Source: Bilabrum cf. latius (Eukaryota; Bigyra: Bicosoecida; Bigyra; Bicosoecida). From it: 64,000 nt of DNA. This document shows, one piece after another, positions 1 to 12,600 of the stretch. A program made the translations under genes and the position numbers. The notes beneath the pieces were generated by a model. It was not told the origin of the DNA, searched no databases, and saw nothing but the letters and a program-made list of their open reading frames with translations. How positions within the stretch are numbered: the first letter of the stretch is position 1; each line of letters opens with the position of its first letter. The stretch covers positions 310,001 through 374,000 of the forward strand of contig OZ237751.1 in NCBI GenBank assembly GCA_965178125.1, in the 5' to 3' direction.

Positions 1-343
1 CACCGCAACACCTTCAGCTCACGTTGTTACAGCAGCTGGGGTTCTCTCCGCCATCCAACTCAATACTTAGCTGATTGGCATCATTTTTCCGAATCAGATC
101 AAACAGTACGGAATGTCTGTGGGTGCATGCGAGGATCAGCAAAGGTCTCGTCTGGAGCTACAAGCGGGCAAGAACAGCAAGCGGCGACTCTAATTCGCCG
201 AAACATACCTGTCCATCATGCAACAGGTAGCATTGCGTGCCGAGCGATAGCCTTCATGTTGAAAAAGGTGTTTGCAACGAAAGCCGAAGAGGGCGAGAAC
301 CAATTCTGCGAAGACACCGATTTTATTGTAATAAAGGCAGACG
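1..343. other. Upstream region, no gene recognised
   Basis: No reading frame here resembles a known protein, even with TAG read as glutamine. An in-frame TAA at 332-334 lies just before the ATG at 344, so the tryptophan gene is unlikely to start earlier in the same exon. The stretch may hold the end of a gene that lies mostly outside the window, or a 5' untranslated region. Confidence 0.5.
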
Positions 344-2471
344 ATGTCAGCTACGGCTCCTGCTTCGGGAGGAAGTGATATTCTTGATACTATATGCCAG
401 CAGCGCGGGCTAGATGTAGCGAGTGCAAAGGAGAAAGTCCCAGTAGAGGAGTTGATCGCAAGGCGGGATAGCAAGTACAGTCCGGACAGCATCAGAACGA
501 TCCTGGATGTTTGCAAGCAAGGAGCTCCTGGGGGGATGGTTGCAGCTGAGTTTAAGAGAGCGTCTCCTAGCAAGAGTGATATCGCGTTGGGCCTCGATGT
601 TGCTGGTAAGAACAGTATCTCCAGGGCCGCATACGTCACGACCATTGGCGCGGTACCAATCTATGATCTGTCTTACAGTCTTTTTCGCAGAACAAACACT
701 CAAGTACGCCAGGGGGGGTGCCACCGTTCTTAGCGTGCTAACTGAGCCCAAATGGTTCAAGGGATCGCTTGTAGACTTGGAGCTAGCAAGACAGTCCAGC
801 GAGGCTGCGCTAGGCAAGTCTCGGCCGTGTATGCTTCGGAAAGACTTTATCATTGATACGTACCAAATCGCCGAGGCCGCTGCATTTGGTGCAGATTGCG
901 TGCTGCTGATCGTCTCGTGGCTTCGCACTGCCGACAAGGTGAAACCACTGATCGAGTACTCGAGGTCGCTAGGAATCGAGCCTCTTGTTGAAGTTCACAC
1001 AGAGGATGAAGCAGATGTAGCCCTGGCTAGCGGTGCCAAGGTGATTGGAGTGAACAACCGCAACCTGAAGACGTTCAAGGTTGACCTCGGCACCACGGGC
1101 AGGATCGCAGCCCACCTCGCGAGGTCCCCCGGTTGCAACCTCGCGAGGAACAAGGGCGAGGACGGCATCCACGTCATCAGCCTGTCTGGGATCCGCAGCG
1201 CCGACGATTTCGGCGACGTTCTGGGAAGCGCCGAGGGCCAGCCAGTGAGGGGCATACTCGTGGGCGAGCACCTCATGCGGGCAAGTGATCCGACCGAGGA
1301 GGTCGCGGGGCTGCTACGGGGGGTGAGTGAGAAGCTTCGCGCCGCGTCGGTGTCGAGAGACGGTGGCGGTACTGACGCTGCAGCCGCGGAAGTGGCCGCG
1401 GCCGCGGCCGCGGCTAGAGAATCGGCCAGCTTGTGCAAGGTGTGCGGGGTGCGGAGGGAGGAGGACGCCATGGCGGTTGCAACCTCTGGATCGGATCTGC
1501 TGGGTCTGGTATTTGCGACCAAGTCGCCCCGCTGCGTGACCGTGGAACAGGCCGCCGCGATCGCATCCAAGGTGCGCGCCTATCGAGAGCAGGACCCGGC
1601 ACCCCTCTTGCGCACGGCCCGAGGGTGGGCCAGCCACGCCCTGCGGGGAGACGCTGCTGCCGTGGGTGTCCTGGCTGCAGATAGCCCCGGCGCGTCGTCT
1701 GGGGCCGCGGCCGGTGGGGCCAGTGCAGGTGCAGGTGCAGGTGCAGGCTCTTCGTCGGGCGGAGCCGCTGCCGCTGCCTCCCTCTCGTCCACTGATATGG
1801 CTGCCGCAGCCACAGCGATGCTGGCCTGGCAGCACGGCATCCAGCGGGCCAGTGCTCGGGCCAGGCCGCTCGTCGTGGGCGTGTTCGCGGGCCGGACCCC
1901 AGAGCAGATCGCCGCTGCGTGGGCGGGCAGCAGCATCGACGTCGTGCAGCTGCACGGGGGCGAGGGGCCGGATCAGATATCAGAAACCGCACGCTACATA
2001 GAGGAGGCGGCCAAGTCGAGGGGTGTGGTCGACCCCGTCGTCCCTCTCATCTCGGTGCTGCACGTGCCGGCGAGGGCAAGCGGTGCTGGCGCTGGTGTTG
2101 GCGCGGATGAAGGCAAGGGTGGGACAGAAGCTCGGGCGGAGGATATCGCGAGGGAGTGCGTGGCCCGGGTGCGGGCAGGTGCGGCGATGGTGCTGCTGGA
2201 CACAAAGGTGAAAGGGGGTCCCGAAGGAGGGAGTGGGGTGACATTCGACTGGGCCGTGGCAGCTGCTGCCCAGAGAATTCTTGGGGCTAGGCTGGGCGTG
2301 GCGGGCGGTCTCGATGCCGATACAGTAGGAGGGTGCATCGCTGATGTGAAGCCTGCATTCGTGGATGTTGCGAGCGGGGTGGAAGCTGAGGAGAAGGAGG
2401 AAGGCACCGGGCTGCCCATGAAGGACCACGGCAAGGTCAAGGCATTTGTGAAGGCTGCAAAAAGGAGTTAA
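344..2471 (+). CDS. trpC/trpF: Fused indole-3-glycerol-phosphate synthase / phosphoribosylanthranilate isomerase (IGPS-PRAI)
   Basis: Bifunctional tryptophan-biosynthesis enzyme, exons 344-605 and 691-2471, about 680 residues. The 85-base GT-AG intron (606-690) is phase 1; splicing restores the IGPS core, joining SPSKSDIALGLDVA to EQTLKYARGGATVLSVLTEP. IGPS comes first, with the expected catalytic context: AAEFKRASPSK (Glu, Lys), CMLRKDFI (Lys), PLVEVHTEDE (Glu), VIGVNNRNLKTF (Asn) and ISLSGIRSADD (Ser). PRAI follows from about 1430: LCKVCGVRREED (catalytic Cys), VVQLHGGEG, MVLLDTKVKGG (Asp) and the phosphate-binding VAGGLDADTV...DVASGVE end. The two barrels should catalyse successive steps from phosphoribosyl-anthranilate to indole-glycerol phosphate. 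Alanine-rich linker and Ala/Gly/Ser-rich insertions (about 1375-1415 and 1680-1800) make it longer than bacterial fusions. It ends in TAA with no in-frame TAG. The start is the ATG after an in-frame TAA. Confidence 0.95.
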
Positions 2472-2521
2472 GCTTAGGTTGCGTCTGGATCATTGCAGGA
2501 GGATCAGCCGGGCCGAAAGTA

Positions 2522-3235
2522 ATGCAGAAAGTAATGATTGACGAGCAAAATTGCACGCTACTGTTGCACACAAAATTGGCCACGCCCAACCTTCAAGTGA
2601 TGGGCACCGCGGTAGAGCAGATGGAGCGGGCCGAGCATGACCATCATGCCGGAACGAGACCGTGGCAACCCGATGATGCGGATCAGAATAGAGGGAGGTC
2701 CCCTGCCTCTCTCCGGAAAGCATGGGCGAAGACAGCTCTCGCTCAGGACCCTTGGGACGAGAAGCTGGAGCGCACCAGCAGGGCCAAGCCAATCGTCGAA
2801 GACGCACTCACTCGGATAGAGCGTACGATTGCGCGGTCATCGGAACGGACAGCTATCAAGGAGCTGGCCAACCGAGTGGTGCAGGTGATCAGGAACCAGC
2901 TGCGCTAGCAGGAGTAGCTGACGTGCAGGCAGTGGATGCGAGGCGATGCGGCGGCTGCTCTTGCCGCCACGGCCACGCAAGAGCTGATAGCGGCAACCAA
3001 TGCGAACGCTCGGCTACAGCGACGGATGTTTAAGCCCCACGGCTTGCTAAGGGACATAGAGAGGCAATGGGCCAAAGGCATGAGCGCGTGCATGCTAGCC
3101 TCTCTGAAGGACCGTGAGACGCAGAGACGGTCATGGAGGAGGAAATGGTGGGTCCTGGCAGGGGACCCTGATGTGGGACTGGACCGCGCTTTGTGCCGGG
3201 CACATGCTCCGCACCTGTATGCTTTCTCCCTGTGA
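2522..3235 (+). CDS. Hypothetical protein, 237 residues, two UAG codons
   Basis: I do not recognise this protein. It is open from ATG 2522 to TGA 3233-3235 only if the TAG codons at 2906 and 2915 are read as glutamine, giving ...NQLR-QQEQ-LTCRQW.... The sequence is basic and predicted helical, with Arg/Ala-rich stretches (around ERTIARSSERTAIKELANR) and a tryptophan-rich segment near the end (RRSWRRKWWVLAGD). It lies only 50 bases after the tryptophan gene stop on the same strand and just before a dispersed repeat. It could be a small independent gene, an exon of a larger gene, or a spurious frame, since open frames are easily long in GC-rich DNA with two stop codons. Confidence 0.4.
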
Positions 3236-3613
3236 AGGCATCAGGCTGAGGGCTTGTGGGGGACCACATTGATGGCGAATAAAGGGGACTCGGCGGTGTA
3301 GGCTGAGATTGGGGGGCCTTTGGCCTGAAAGGGTCGGGGGTCTTGTAGTCCTTGTTTGAGGACTCCTCTGGATTCAGGTGATCACTCGAACTCCTTCGGG
3401 GGCAACGGTGCATCTGGGTGCTTGTGGAATCTTTACCCAACAATGTATTTCTGTATTTTCTGTATTGGCCTGGAGTGCCCCACCAGGGGCAACGACGCTG
3501 TTTCTTCATTGAATTGCGCTTGTTGTAGTTAGTCTTTCAGTTCTTGGCGTCAGGATCGGCTTGAGTTGGCTGGTTAGCGGTTTGACATTCAGGCCAGATC
3601 TCAACGATCCCAG
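3236..3613. other. Intergenic region containing the dispersed repeat
   Basis: Apart from the repeat at 3311-3466 nothing is recognisable. The frame of the downstream coiled-coil gene stays open through part of this region, including an ATG at 3443 inside the repeat, so that gene's exact start is uncertain. Confidence 0.5.
3311..3466 (+). repeat. Dispersed repeat, copy 1 (retroelement-like tail)
   Basis: About 155 bases here match the reverse complement of about 58615-58776 at roughly 85% by eye. Shared blocks include AGGGTCGGGGGTCTTGTAGT, GGTGCATCTGGGTG and GGAATCTTTACCCAAC. Similarity ends at a short direct repeat of the type TGTATTTC in both copies. A homologous core that stops at a 3' tandem repeat is typical of short or 5'-truncated non-LTR retroelements, but I see no coding part. 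Confidence 0.7.
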
Positions 3614-6600
3614 ATGAGCAGCTTCCTCGACTAGATTGAATCCACGCTGCATTCGGCTGCGGCTCGACGGGATGGTAGCAGACAAGCAGACAGAGGAAAT
3701 GACCTGATTGAGACGATACCACCTAGATCTGTCCTTGAAAGCTAGATAGAAGCTGGGTCTGCCGCGCCTGACACGGGTGCGCGGTCCTACGTTGCAGATG
3801 GCAAACAAGCATAGAAACATCCAGGCCAATCAATGTGCATTTCATAGCATTAGAATAGATCTGATTCTCTGCAAGCAGCGGTGACAACACCAGCTTCGCG
3901 TCAAGCGAGGGCATCACGGCAGGCAACACCTAGTCGACGCTCCCCATTTGCTGCTGCGGTAGCTTCTTTGGATAACCTTGGCCTGTCCCCTTCCCGAGGT
4001 GCCCATCAGGATGAAGGTGTGCTAGGTCGGGAATATGGTGCACCCCCTACGCGGTACCAAGGGTCCAGCCATGGAAGCCAGCCTGAGGCCTATTCCAAAG
4101 CTACCGCGATGGACCCGGCGGACATGAGGCGTAAAGGGAGCGCACTGGCTTCTCGCGCACGAGAAATCCGCAACGCTTTCTTGCTTGCCCGCGCAGAAGA
4201 GCTGGGCAAGGCCAGGCGACAGCTGGACGCGTGCGCCAGGGAGGCCTCATTGCAGCTGACCATCGCGATGGCGGGGGCGGCCGACAGCCGCGGCGACTCC
4301 CAGCTAGGAGGCCGCAGAGGAACACCAGCCCCACGAAAGGGTGAATTTTTCCTTCAGAGCATTTTGGACGCGCACGATGCGGCGGTGCGGCGTGCAGTGA
4401 GCGGCCAGGCCGCTGGGGATGCAGACTGTGAGGATGGTCAGTCAGGGTCGCTGTAGATCGTGCCACGGCGCGTGCGGTGGGAAAGCGATGATGAGGGCAG
4501 ACAGGGGCTAGGGACTACTGGAGACGAGCAGCGTGGCGGTGCAGATGGGGGCCTGTTGTCTCTTCGGTAGCTTCTGGAGGAGGCAACGGCTGCGGCGTCC
4601 GCAGCCGGGTAGCCGAATGCGAGTGCTGGTTCAGCCGCATCAGCAGGAACCGAACGAACCGAACGTGAATCCACCGCTGCTGACTTGTCCAGCCTATTTG
4701 ATCGTTTGCGCGGCAGTGCACAGCTGGAAACGGCTAATGATGTAGCCGACAAGATATTGTCCAGCGCACGAGGCACCATGCAGGCTGTGGTGACGCAAGG
4801 GCTGCTGGGTGTAGCGAAGCGTGCCGTGCTATCTTTGGCCGAGGTCGATTCACAGCTCCAGGCAGCACTGGCAAGCGGCACCATCGATGTGGAAGCAATC
4901 TCGGCGGATGATCATGCTATCTTTGGCTCGGGTGGAGGCGCAAGCGGGCGTCAGCTGCTGGACATGTCCATTGAGGCAGGGAGACACGCTGCGCTGGTGC
5001 GGCAGGCTGCGGGAGCCATCAGAGGTAGAGCTCTAGCAGTGGATGCTTTCGCGAGGCAGGTGGGCGTAGCGCTGCAGCAAGAACAGGACAAAGTCCGGTA
5101 GGATTGCGAGAAGAACGCGAAGCTGCGATAGGAGGTCGACGAGCGACAAGCCGAGCTGTCCCGACGAGAGGCAGTGCTGGCCGAGGTGCTGGCCGCAGTG
5201 GAGCACCTTGAGGCTCGGAGGGCCAAACTGGCCAAGGGAATGTCTCTCTTACAAGCAGTAGGAGGCAGCAGGCGGCTGGCAATCACCATGAATGAGTAGC
5301 AGCAGCAGCAGCAGGCTGGCACTGGGGTACAAGGTCAGGCCACTCCGGGGCTGTCGAGACCAGCGTCTGCCCGCAGCTTTAGGGGCGTGACAGTGGCCGG
5401 TGCAGGCACGGGAGGGGGCCCTGGCACTCCACGGGGATGGAATGCAAGCGATTCAATGACTTAGGAGAAACCCGAGCCCATGTCCAAGCCCTTCAGCGAC
5501 GAAGGCACGTCAAGTCGGCTTGCGGGAACAGCACCCATGCCACGGTCCGTGGCTGCAAAGCTCCTTGCCTCGCATTACGACCTAGAAGAATCAGGAAGGC
5601 GGGGTGTCGTGCCTCTTGCTACCAGCGGAAAGGGGAGCGGGTTTGCGTCGCTGGCTAGAGATGATGCTGCATCTCCCAACGGGAGCATCATCGGGCACGC
5701 CGCGAAGGAGGCTGCCTGGAGGGGCAGCTTGCGGGGGTCTCCGAGGGTGCAGTCCCCAGCCACAAGCGGGCCAGGATCTCCTACATTCGGTGGATTTAAG
5801 GCGGGAGACCACGGCTCGTTGCAGATGGAGGGCTTTGATAGAGTCTCCGAAGGCCTCATGCGGCTGATGCTGGCCGTGCTGGCACCCGTGGCGGCAAGGG
5901 GCCAGGATGGGGACGCAATGGGGCAGATGTAGGGCCTTTTCGACGATGATAGGGAGGAATATTTCTCCAGCGAGCGTGCTCCAGGCACCACCGCCAGCCT
6001 TGGCGTGCAGCTGCAGAGCCCGCCAATCCGTGGAAATTCTGCTTCGCTGGGTGGTACAGGAAGCGAAACAGCCGGCACAAGCGGCATGCTACCTCGAACT
6101 CCAGCCAGTGCACGTGCCGGGCGGCGATCTGTGCTCGTCACACCGAGCGCTTACATGTCTGAGTCCAAGTACAGCGACACCCACAAGGAAACGAGACCGC
6201 AGCATAACCGCAGGCAAGCCCGCAGCGCAGGATGGTCCCTGCAGGTGGACGTACCACCAACGCACCCGCCTAGCACCGAGTCCGCGCGAGGTCTGCTTCC
6301 CGGAGGCCCAGCCGGAGAGCTCAGCTCAACGGATCTTTTGGCTGCTCGGGTCAGGCTCGCCAAGCGGGCGGCCGAGCTCGACTCCCAGGCAGCTGAGTTG
6401 GGCCGACAGCAGCTCCAGGCCGAGAGGGCGCACCTGGCCGGGCATGCTCGCCTGGCGCAGGCTGAGGAGGCCTCCCGGCGCCGGCTGAAGCAGGAGGAGC
6501 AGCTGGCGCGCGAGGCTGCCAGGCGGATCCGGGATAGCGCGGAGACCAGCATGCAGGAGCTCAAGGACCGAGAGGAGGAGCTGCGTGAGCACGAGGAGGA

Positions 6601-9600
6601 GCTAGAGCAGCAGGCAGCTCGGATAGCCTCTGACAGAGAGGCGTTGGCCAGCAAGCAGGCAGAGGCCGCCGAGGCGCTCAGGCATGCAACTGCCAAGCAG
6701 GAGGAGGCGCTCGTTGAGCAGGAGCAAGAGGCGGCCCGCACGCAAGCACGGCTGGATGCGGGCATGGCGGAACTAGAGTCTGACCGACAGATGATGCAGA
6801 GAACGAAGGAGCAGCACGCCGCCAGGATGGAAGAAGAAAGAGTGTCCGCTGCACGCGCTCGCGCAGACGCCGATGCTGCAGACGAACGTGCCAGAGTTGC
6901 TCTGGCTGAAGCAGCAGCCGCAAGGTCCGCTGCACAGGAAGCCAGGGCGGAAGCGGAAGCCTAGCTGGCGTCCGCCAAGCAGACTAACGATCGAGCAAAG
7001 CGTGCGCAGGACGAAGCAACAGAGGCTCATCGGTAGGCAGTGCTAGCAAGGGAGCGAGCCGCGCGCCAGCAAGACAGCGCAAGCACGCGCGAAGAGGCGC
7101 TCGCTCAGACCGAAGCGCAGAGGAATCGGGCGTGGCTCGAGAGGGAAGAGGCTCTCGTCGCTGCCGAGCAGGCGGTGCGGTCTGCTTTGCAAGGCGCAAG
7201 AGAGGAGAAGCACCGGGCTGCCCTCGCATCCGCTGATGCAGAGGCCACGAGGCAGACCGCCTAGGCTGAGATGGACGAGGCGAGGAGGTGGCACTCGGAC
7301 CATAGGGCACGCTTGCGCGAGGAGGAAGAGGAGCTTGAAAGGCAGCGGTAGTAGATGGAGGACGAAGCAAGGCAGTTGCAGGAAGTGCAAAACGGCCTGC
7401 ATGAGAGAGAGTCAGAGCTTAAGGCCGGGCTTGCTAGGCTAGCTCGCAGGGAGACAGATGTGCAGGAAGCAGAGAAGAGCAGGCAGCAACAGGCAGAGCA
7501 GGACAATCTTTCGGCTAGGACAGCGGCGGAGGCAGAGTTGAGCGAGAAGAGACTGGCTGTGGAAGCGGCACTTCAGGCAGTTCAAGACAAAGAGAAGGCG
7601 GTAAGCGAGCGTGAGGCACAGCTTGCTCACGGAGGGGCCTCTGCCGTTGCGGATCTTGAGGACGATGCAAGCATTGCCCGAGACGAAGCCGAGTGCAGCG
7701 ACTCCCCCCAGCTCAAGCCTGCAGACAGTCGAGCAACTAGCGTCTCAGGTGGACGAACGCGGGCCACGTCGCCCTGCGGCGGAGACTGGGACGAACGAAG
7801 CGGCAGACCGTCGGTGCCGGACGCTGTCGATGCACCATCCCTGCATGAGCGCCGCAAGCGAGAGAATGAGCTTAGAGAAGAGTTGAACGCGTCCAAGCGG
7901 GATGCTTCGCGAGAGGCGACTCGCGCTGATGAGCTAGAGGAGGAACTGCACAGAGCTCGGGCAGCCGCGCAGGCAGCACGCAGCGACGCTGATACGGCCC
8001 GAAAAGCTCTTAATCGTGTGCGGGATGAGGCTTCCGTGGCCAGAAGCAAGCTCGCCGAGGCTGAGCAAAGGGCAGGCGACGTCACTGCCGAGGTGCTTCG
8101 CGTGTGCAGCCGCGCCGATGCTGAGCGCGCGGGCATGGAGGCAGCGGAGGCGCAAAACCAGGAAGAGAACGCGAGGCTGAGGGTAGAGCTGGACGCGGCT
8201 CGACAGGCCTGTGAGGAAGCCATGCGGCTGGCCGAGCAGAGAGCTGAGCATCATGTGCTGGACCGAACGGCCTCTCTGAAGGCCGACTTGCGTGCCGCTA
8301 GAGCAGAGGAGACTCGAGTGAGAGAGCAAATGGCTGCCTGTAAAGAGGCCCTTGAAGATGCAACTGACGAGCTTGCGGCATAGAAAGCTCGAGTGTCGTA
8401 GCTGCTGCAGAGTGCCAATCGATTGAGGGCGCGATAGGAGAAGGAATCAAAAGCAGCTGCTAGCTCTGGCAAGTCGCTCGCGATCGGTTTGGCTGGCAAG
8501 AAGTCTGGTGCAGCACCCGATGGACAGACCATGATGCGCCTTCGGCAGTCTCCCATGGTATTCGCTGCAACTGTGCCTCCTGCGCGACAGCTTCCTGGTG
8601 CATCCCAGGAAACGTTACACGGGTTCGATGATAAGATTTAGCTGTCTCACGAGGTGGCAGCAGACTTAGCCTTAGATAGTGGCCCGGGCGAGGCTGCGGT
8701 AGTGAGTATGAGAGCCATTGCAGATTTGGTACAGTCTGCTAGGCGGGAGCTTGCCCAGGAAGTTACGCTGCACCAAGACGAGAATAGGCGGGCTGAGGAT
8801 CTACAAGCAAGGCTCGAATCATCTGAAAAAAGAGTTGCTGGTCTGCAACTTCAGTTAGCAAAGGAAAAGTCAGCTACTGTCCAGCTCAGCGACCAATTTT
8901 CGAGTTCTGCACGCCAGATTGCAGCATTACAGGCAGATCTCAAGAGCGCACAAGCTAGTGCTGTGACAGTAGGCTCTGGTGCTGATGCCGTGCGAAAGTA
9001 GCTTCGGGCAGCAGAAGAGAAACGCAGCGTGTTGCAGGACCGCGTGGCCGAGTACGAAGGTAGGGTGTAGGAGGTGGAGAAAGAGCTAGCCGAAGCTGAG
9101 CAAGCCAAGGGAGACGCAGTGCAAAGCTTGGAAACAGCTCGAGATAAGCAGCGGAGCTTGCAGGCAAGTTTGTCCACAGCGTATTCCGAGCGTGATTCGA
9201 CCAAGGTTGCCTGTGACGCAGCCGTGTCAGATCTCGCTCGCACCAAGTCGGAACTAGACTCAGCACTTGCCCAAGTTAAGCAACTGAGACGTAGACTGCG
9301 CGATCATGATGCTGGCAGCAGTGCCGAGTTGTAGTCGGTGCAGGCTGAGCTTGAAGCCACAGCTAAGCAGCTCGGCCAAGTTCATCGCGAGCTCGCAGGC
9401 GCTCGCGCGGCTGCAGAGCAGGCAACTTCATCTGCGCAAGAGTGGCAGGGCAAGGTAGCTACGTTGCAAGAGGAACTTACCGATGCACGCGACACTGTTC
9501 TGATGCTGCAAGCAGAGCACACGTCGAACGAGGCAGCTGTGAAAAAAACCTTGGAAAAGGCTGCAGCAGACCGGATCGAACTGCAGACGCAGCTTGCTGC

Positions 9601-12600
9601 TGCGAAGGAGGCCCATGAGAAGGCTGTGGCAGAGGGAAGCAGCAGCACTGACGAGCTCCGTCGTGAGCTGGATGCATCGCGGTCGCGGGTGTCTGAGCTG
9701 GAGGCGGAGGTGGCATCGCGTGAGAAGGCCGTGTCGGCGAGCCAGGATGCGGAGCGTGAGCTGCAGGCGGAGCTTGCTGCTGCGAAGGAGGCCCATGAGA
9801 AGGCTGTGGCAGAGGTAAGCAGCAGCACTGACGAGCTCCGTCGTGAGCTGGATGCATCGCGGTCGCGGGTGTCTGAGCTGGAGGCGGAGGTGGCATCGCG
9901 TGAGAAGGCCGTGTCGGCGAGCCAGGATGCGGAGCGTGAGCTGCAGGCGGAGCTTGCTGCTGCGAAGGAGGCCCATGAGAAGGCCGTGTCGGCGAGCCAG
10001 GATGCGGAGCGTGAGCTGCAGGCGGAGCTTGCTGCTGCGAAGGAGGCCCATGAGAAGGCCGTGTCGGCGAGCCAGGAGACGGAGCGTGAGCTACAGGCGG
10101 AGCTTGCTGCTGCGAAGGAGGCCCATGAGAAGGCTGTGGCAGAGGGAAGCAGCAGCACTGACGAGCTCCGTCGTGAGCTGGATGCATCGCGGTCGCGGGT
10201 GTCTGAGCTAAAGGCGGAGCTGGCATCGCGTGAGAAGGCTGTGTCGGCGAGCCAGGATGCGGAGCGTGAGCTGCAGACGGAGCTTGCTGCTGCGAAGGAG
10301 GCCCATGAGAAGGCTGTGGCAGAGGGAAGCAGCAGCACTGACGAGCTCCGTCGTGAGCTGGATGCATCGCGGTCGCGGGTGTCTGAGCTGGAGGCGGAGG
10401 TGGCATCGCGTGAGAAGGCCGTGTCGGCGAGCCAGGATGCGGAGCGTGAGCTGCAGACGGAGCTTGCTGCTGCAAAGGAGGCCCATGAGAAGGCCGTGTC
10501 GGCGAGCCAGGATGCGGAGCGTGAGCTGCAGGCGGAGCTTGCTGCTGCGAAGGAGGCCCATGAGAAGGCCGTGTCGGCGAGCCAGGAGACGGAGCGTGAG
10601 CTGCAGGCGGAGCTTGCTGCTGCGAAGGAGGCCCATGAGAAGGCTGTGGCAGAGGGAAGCAGCAGCACTGACGAGCTCCGTCGTGAGCTGGATGCATCGC
10701 GGTCGCGGGTGTCTGAGCTGGAGGCGGAGCTGGCATCGCGTGAGAAGGCCGTGTCGGCGAGCCAGGAGACGGAGCGTGAGCTGCAGGCGGAGCTTGCTGC
10801 TGCGAAGGAGGCCCATGAGAAGGCTGTGGCAGAGGGAAGCAGCAGCACTGACGAGCTCCGTCGTGAGCTGGATGCATCGCGGTCGCGGGTGTCTGAGCTG
10901 GAGGCGGAGGTGGCATCGCGTGAGAAGGCCGTGTCGGCGAGCCAGGAGACGGAGCGTGAGCTGCAGGCGGAGCTTGCTGCTGCGAAGGAGGCCCATGAGA
11001 AGGCTGCGGCAGAGGGAAGCAGCAGCACTGACGAGCTCCGTCGTGAGCTGGATGCATCGCGGTCGCGGGTGTCTGAGCTGGAGGCGGAGGTGGCATCGCG
11101 TGAGAAGGCCGTGTCGGCGAGCCAGGATGCGGAGCGTGAGCTGCAGGCGGAGCTTGCTGCTGCAAAGGAGGCCCATGAGAAGGCTGTGGCAGAGGGAAGC
11201 AGCAGCACTGACGAGCTCCGTCGTGAGCTGGATGCATCGCGGTCGCGGGTGTCTGAGCTGGAGGCGGAGGTGGCATCGCGTGAGAAGGCCGTGTCGGCGA
11301 GCCAGGATGCGGAGCGTGAGCTGCAGGCGGAGCTTGCTGCTGCGAAGGAGGCCCATGAGAAGGCTGTGGCAGAGGGAAGCAGCAGCACTGACGAGCTCCG
11401 TCGTGAGCTGGATGCATCGCGGTCGCGGGTGTCTGAGCTGGAGGCGGAGGTGGCATCGCGTGAGAAGGCCGTGTCGGCGAGCCAGGAGACGGAGCGTGAG
11501 CTGCAGGCGGAGCTTGCTGCTGCGAAGGAGGCCCATGAGAAGGCCGTGTCGGCGAGCCAGGAGACGGAGCGTGAGCTGCAGGCGGAGCTTGCTGCTGCGA
11601 AGGAGGTCCATGAGAAGGCCGTGTCGGCGAGCCAGGATGCGGAGCGTGAGCTGCAGGCGGAGCTTGCTGCTGCGAAGGAGGCCCATGAGAAGGCCGTGTC
11701 GGCGAGCCAGGATGCGGAGCGTGAGCTGCAGGCGGAGCTTGCTGCTGCGAAGGAGGCCCATGAGAAGGCCGTGTCGGCGAGCCAGGAGACGGAGCGTGAG
11801 CTGCAGGCGGAGCTTGCTGCTGCGAAGGAGGCCCATGAGAAGGCCGTGTCGGCGAGCCAGGATGCGGAGCGTGAGCTGCAGGCGGAGCTTGCTGCTGCGA
11901 AGGAGGCCCATGAGAAGGCTGTGTCGGCGAGCCAGGATGCGGAGCGTGAGCTGCAGGCGGAGCTTGCTGCTGCGAAGGAGGCCCATGAGAAGGCCGTGTC
12001 GGCGAGCCAGGATGCGGAGCGTGAGCTGCAGGCGGAGCTTGCTGCTGCGAAGGAGGCCCATGAGAAGGCTGTGTCGGCGAGCCAGGAGACGGAGCGTGAG
12101 CTGCAGACGGAGCTTGCTGCTGCGAAGGAGGCCCATGAGAAGGCTGTGGCAGAGGGAAGCAGCAGCACTGACGAGCTCCGTCGTGAGCTGGATGCATCGC
12201 GGTCGCGGGTGTCTGAGCTGGAGGCGGAGGTGGCATCGCGTGAGAAGGCCGTGTCGGCGAGCCAGGATGCGGAGCGTGAGCTGCAGGCGGAGCTTGCTGC
12301 TGCGAAGGAGGCCCATGAGAAGGCCGTGTCGGCGAGCCAGGATGCGGAGCGTGAGCTGCAGACGGAGCTTGCTGCTGCGAAGGAGGCCCATGAGAAGGCC
12401 GTGTCGGCGAGCCAGGATGCGGAGCGTGAGCTGCAGGCGGAGCTTGCTGCTGCGAAGGAGGCCCATGAGAAGGCCGTGTCGGCGAGCCAGGATGCGGAGC
12501 GTGAGCTGCAGGCGGAGCTTGCTGCTGCGAAGGAGGCCCATGAGAAGGCTGTGGCAGAGGGAAGCAGCAGCACTGACGAGCTCCGTCGTGAGCTGGATGC

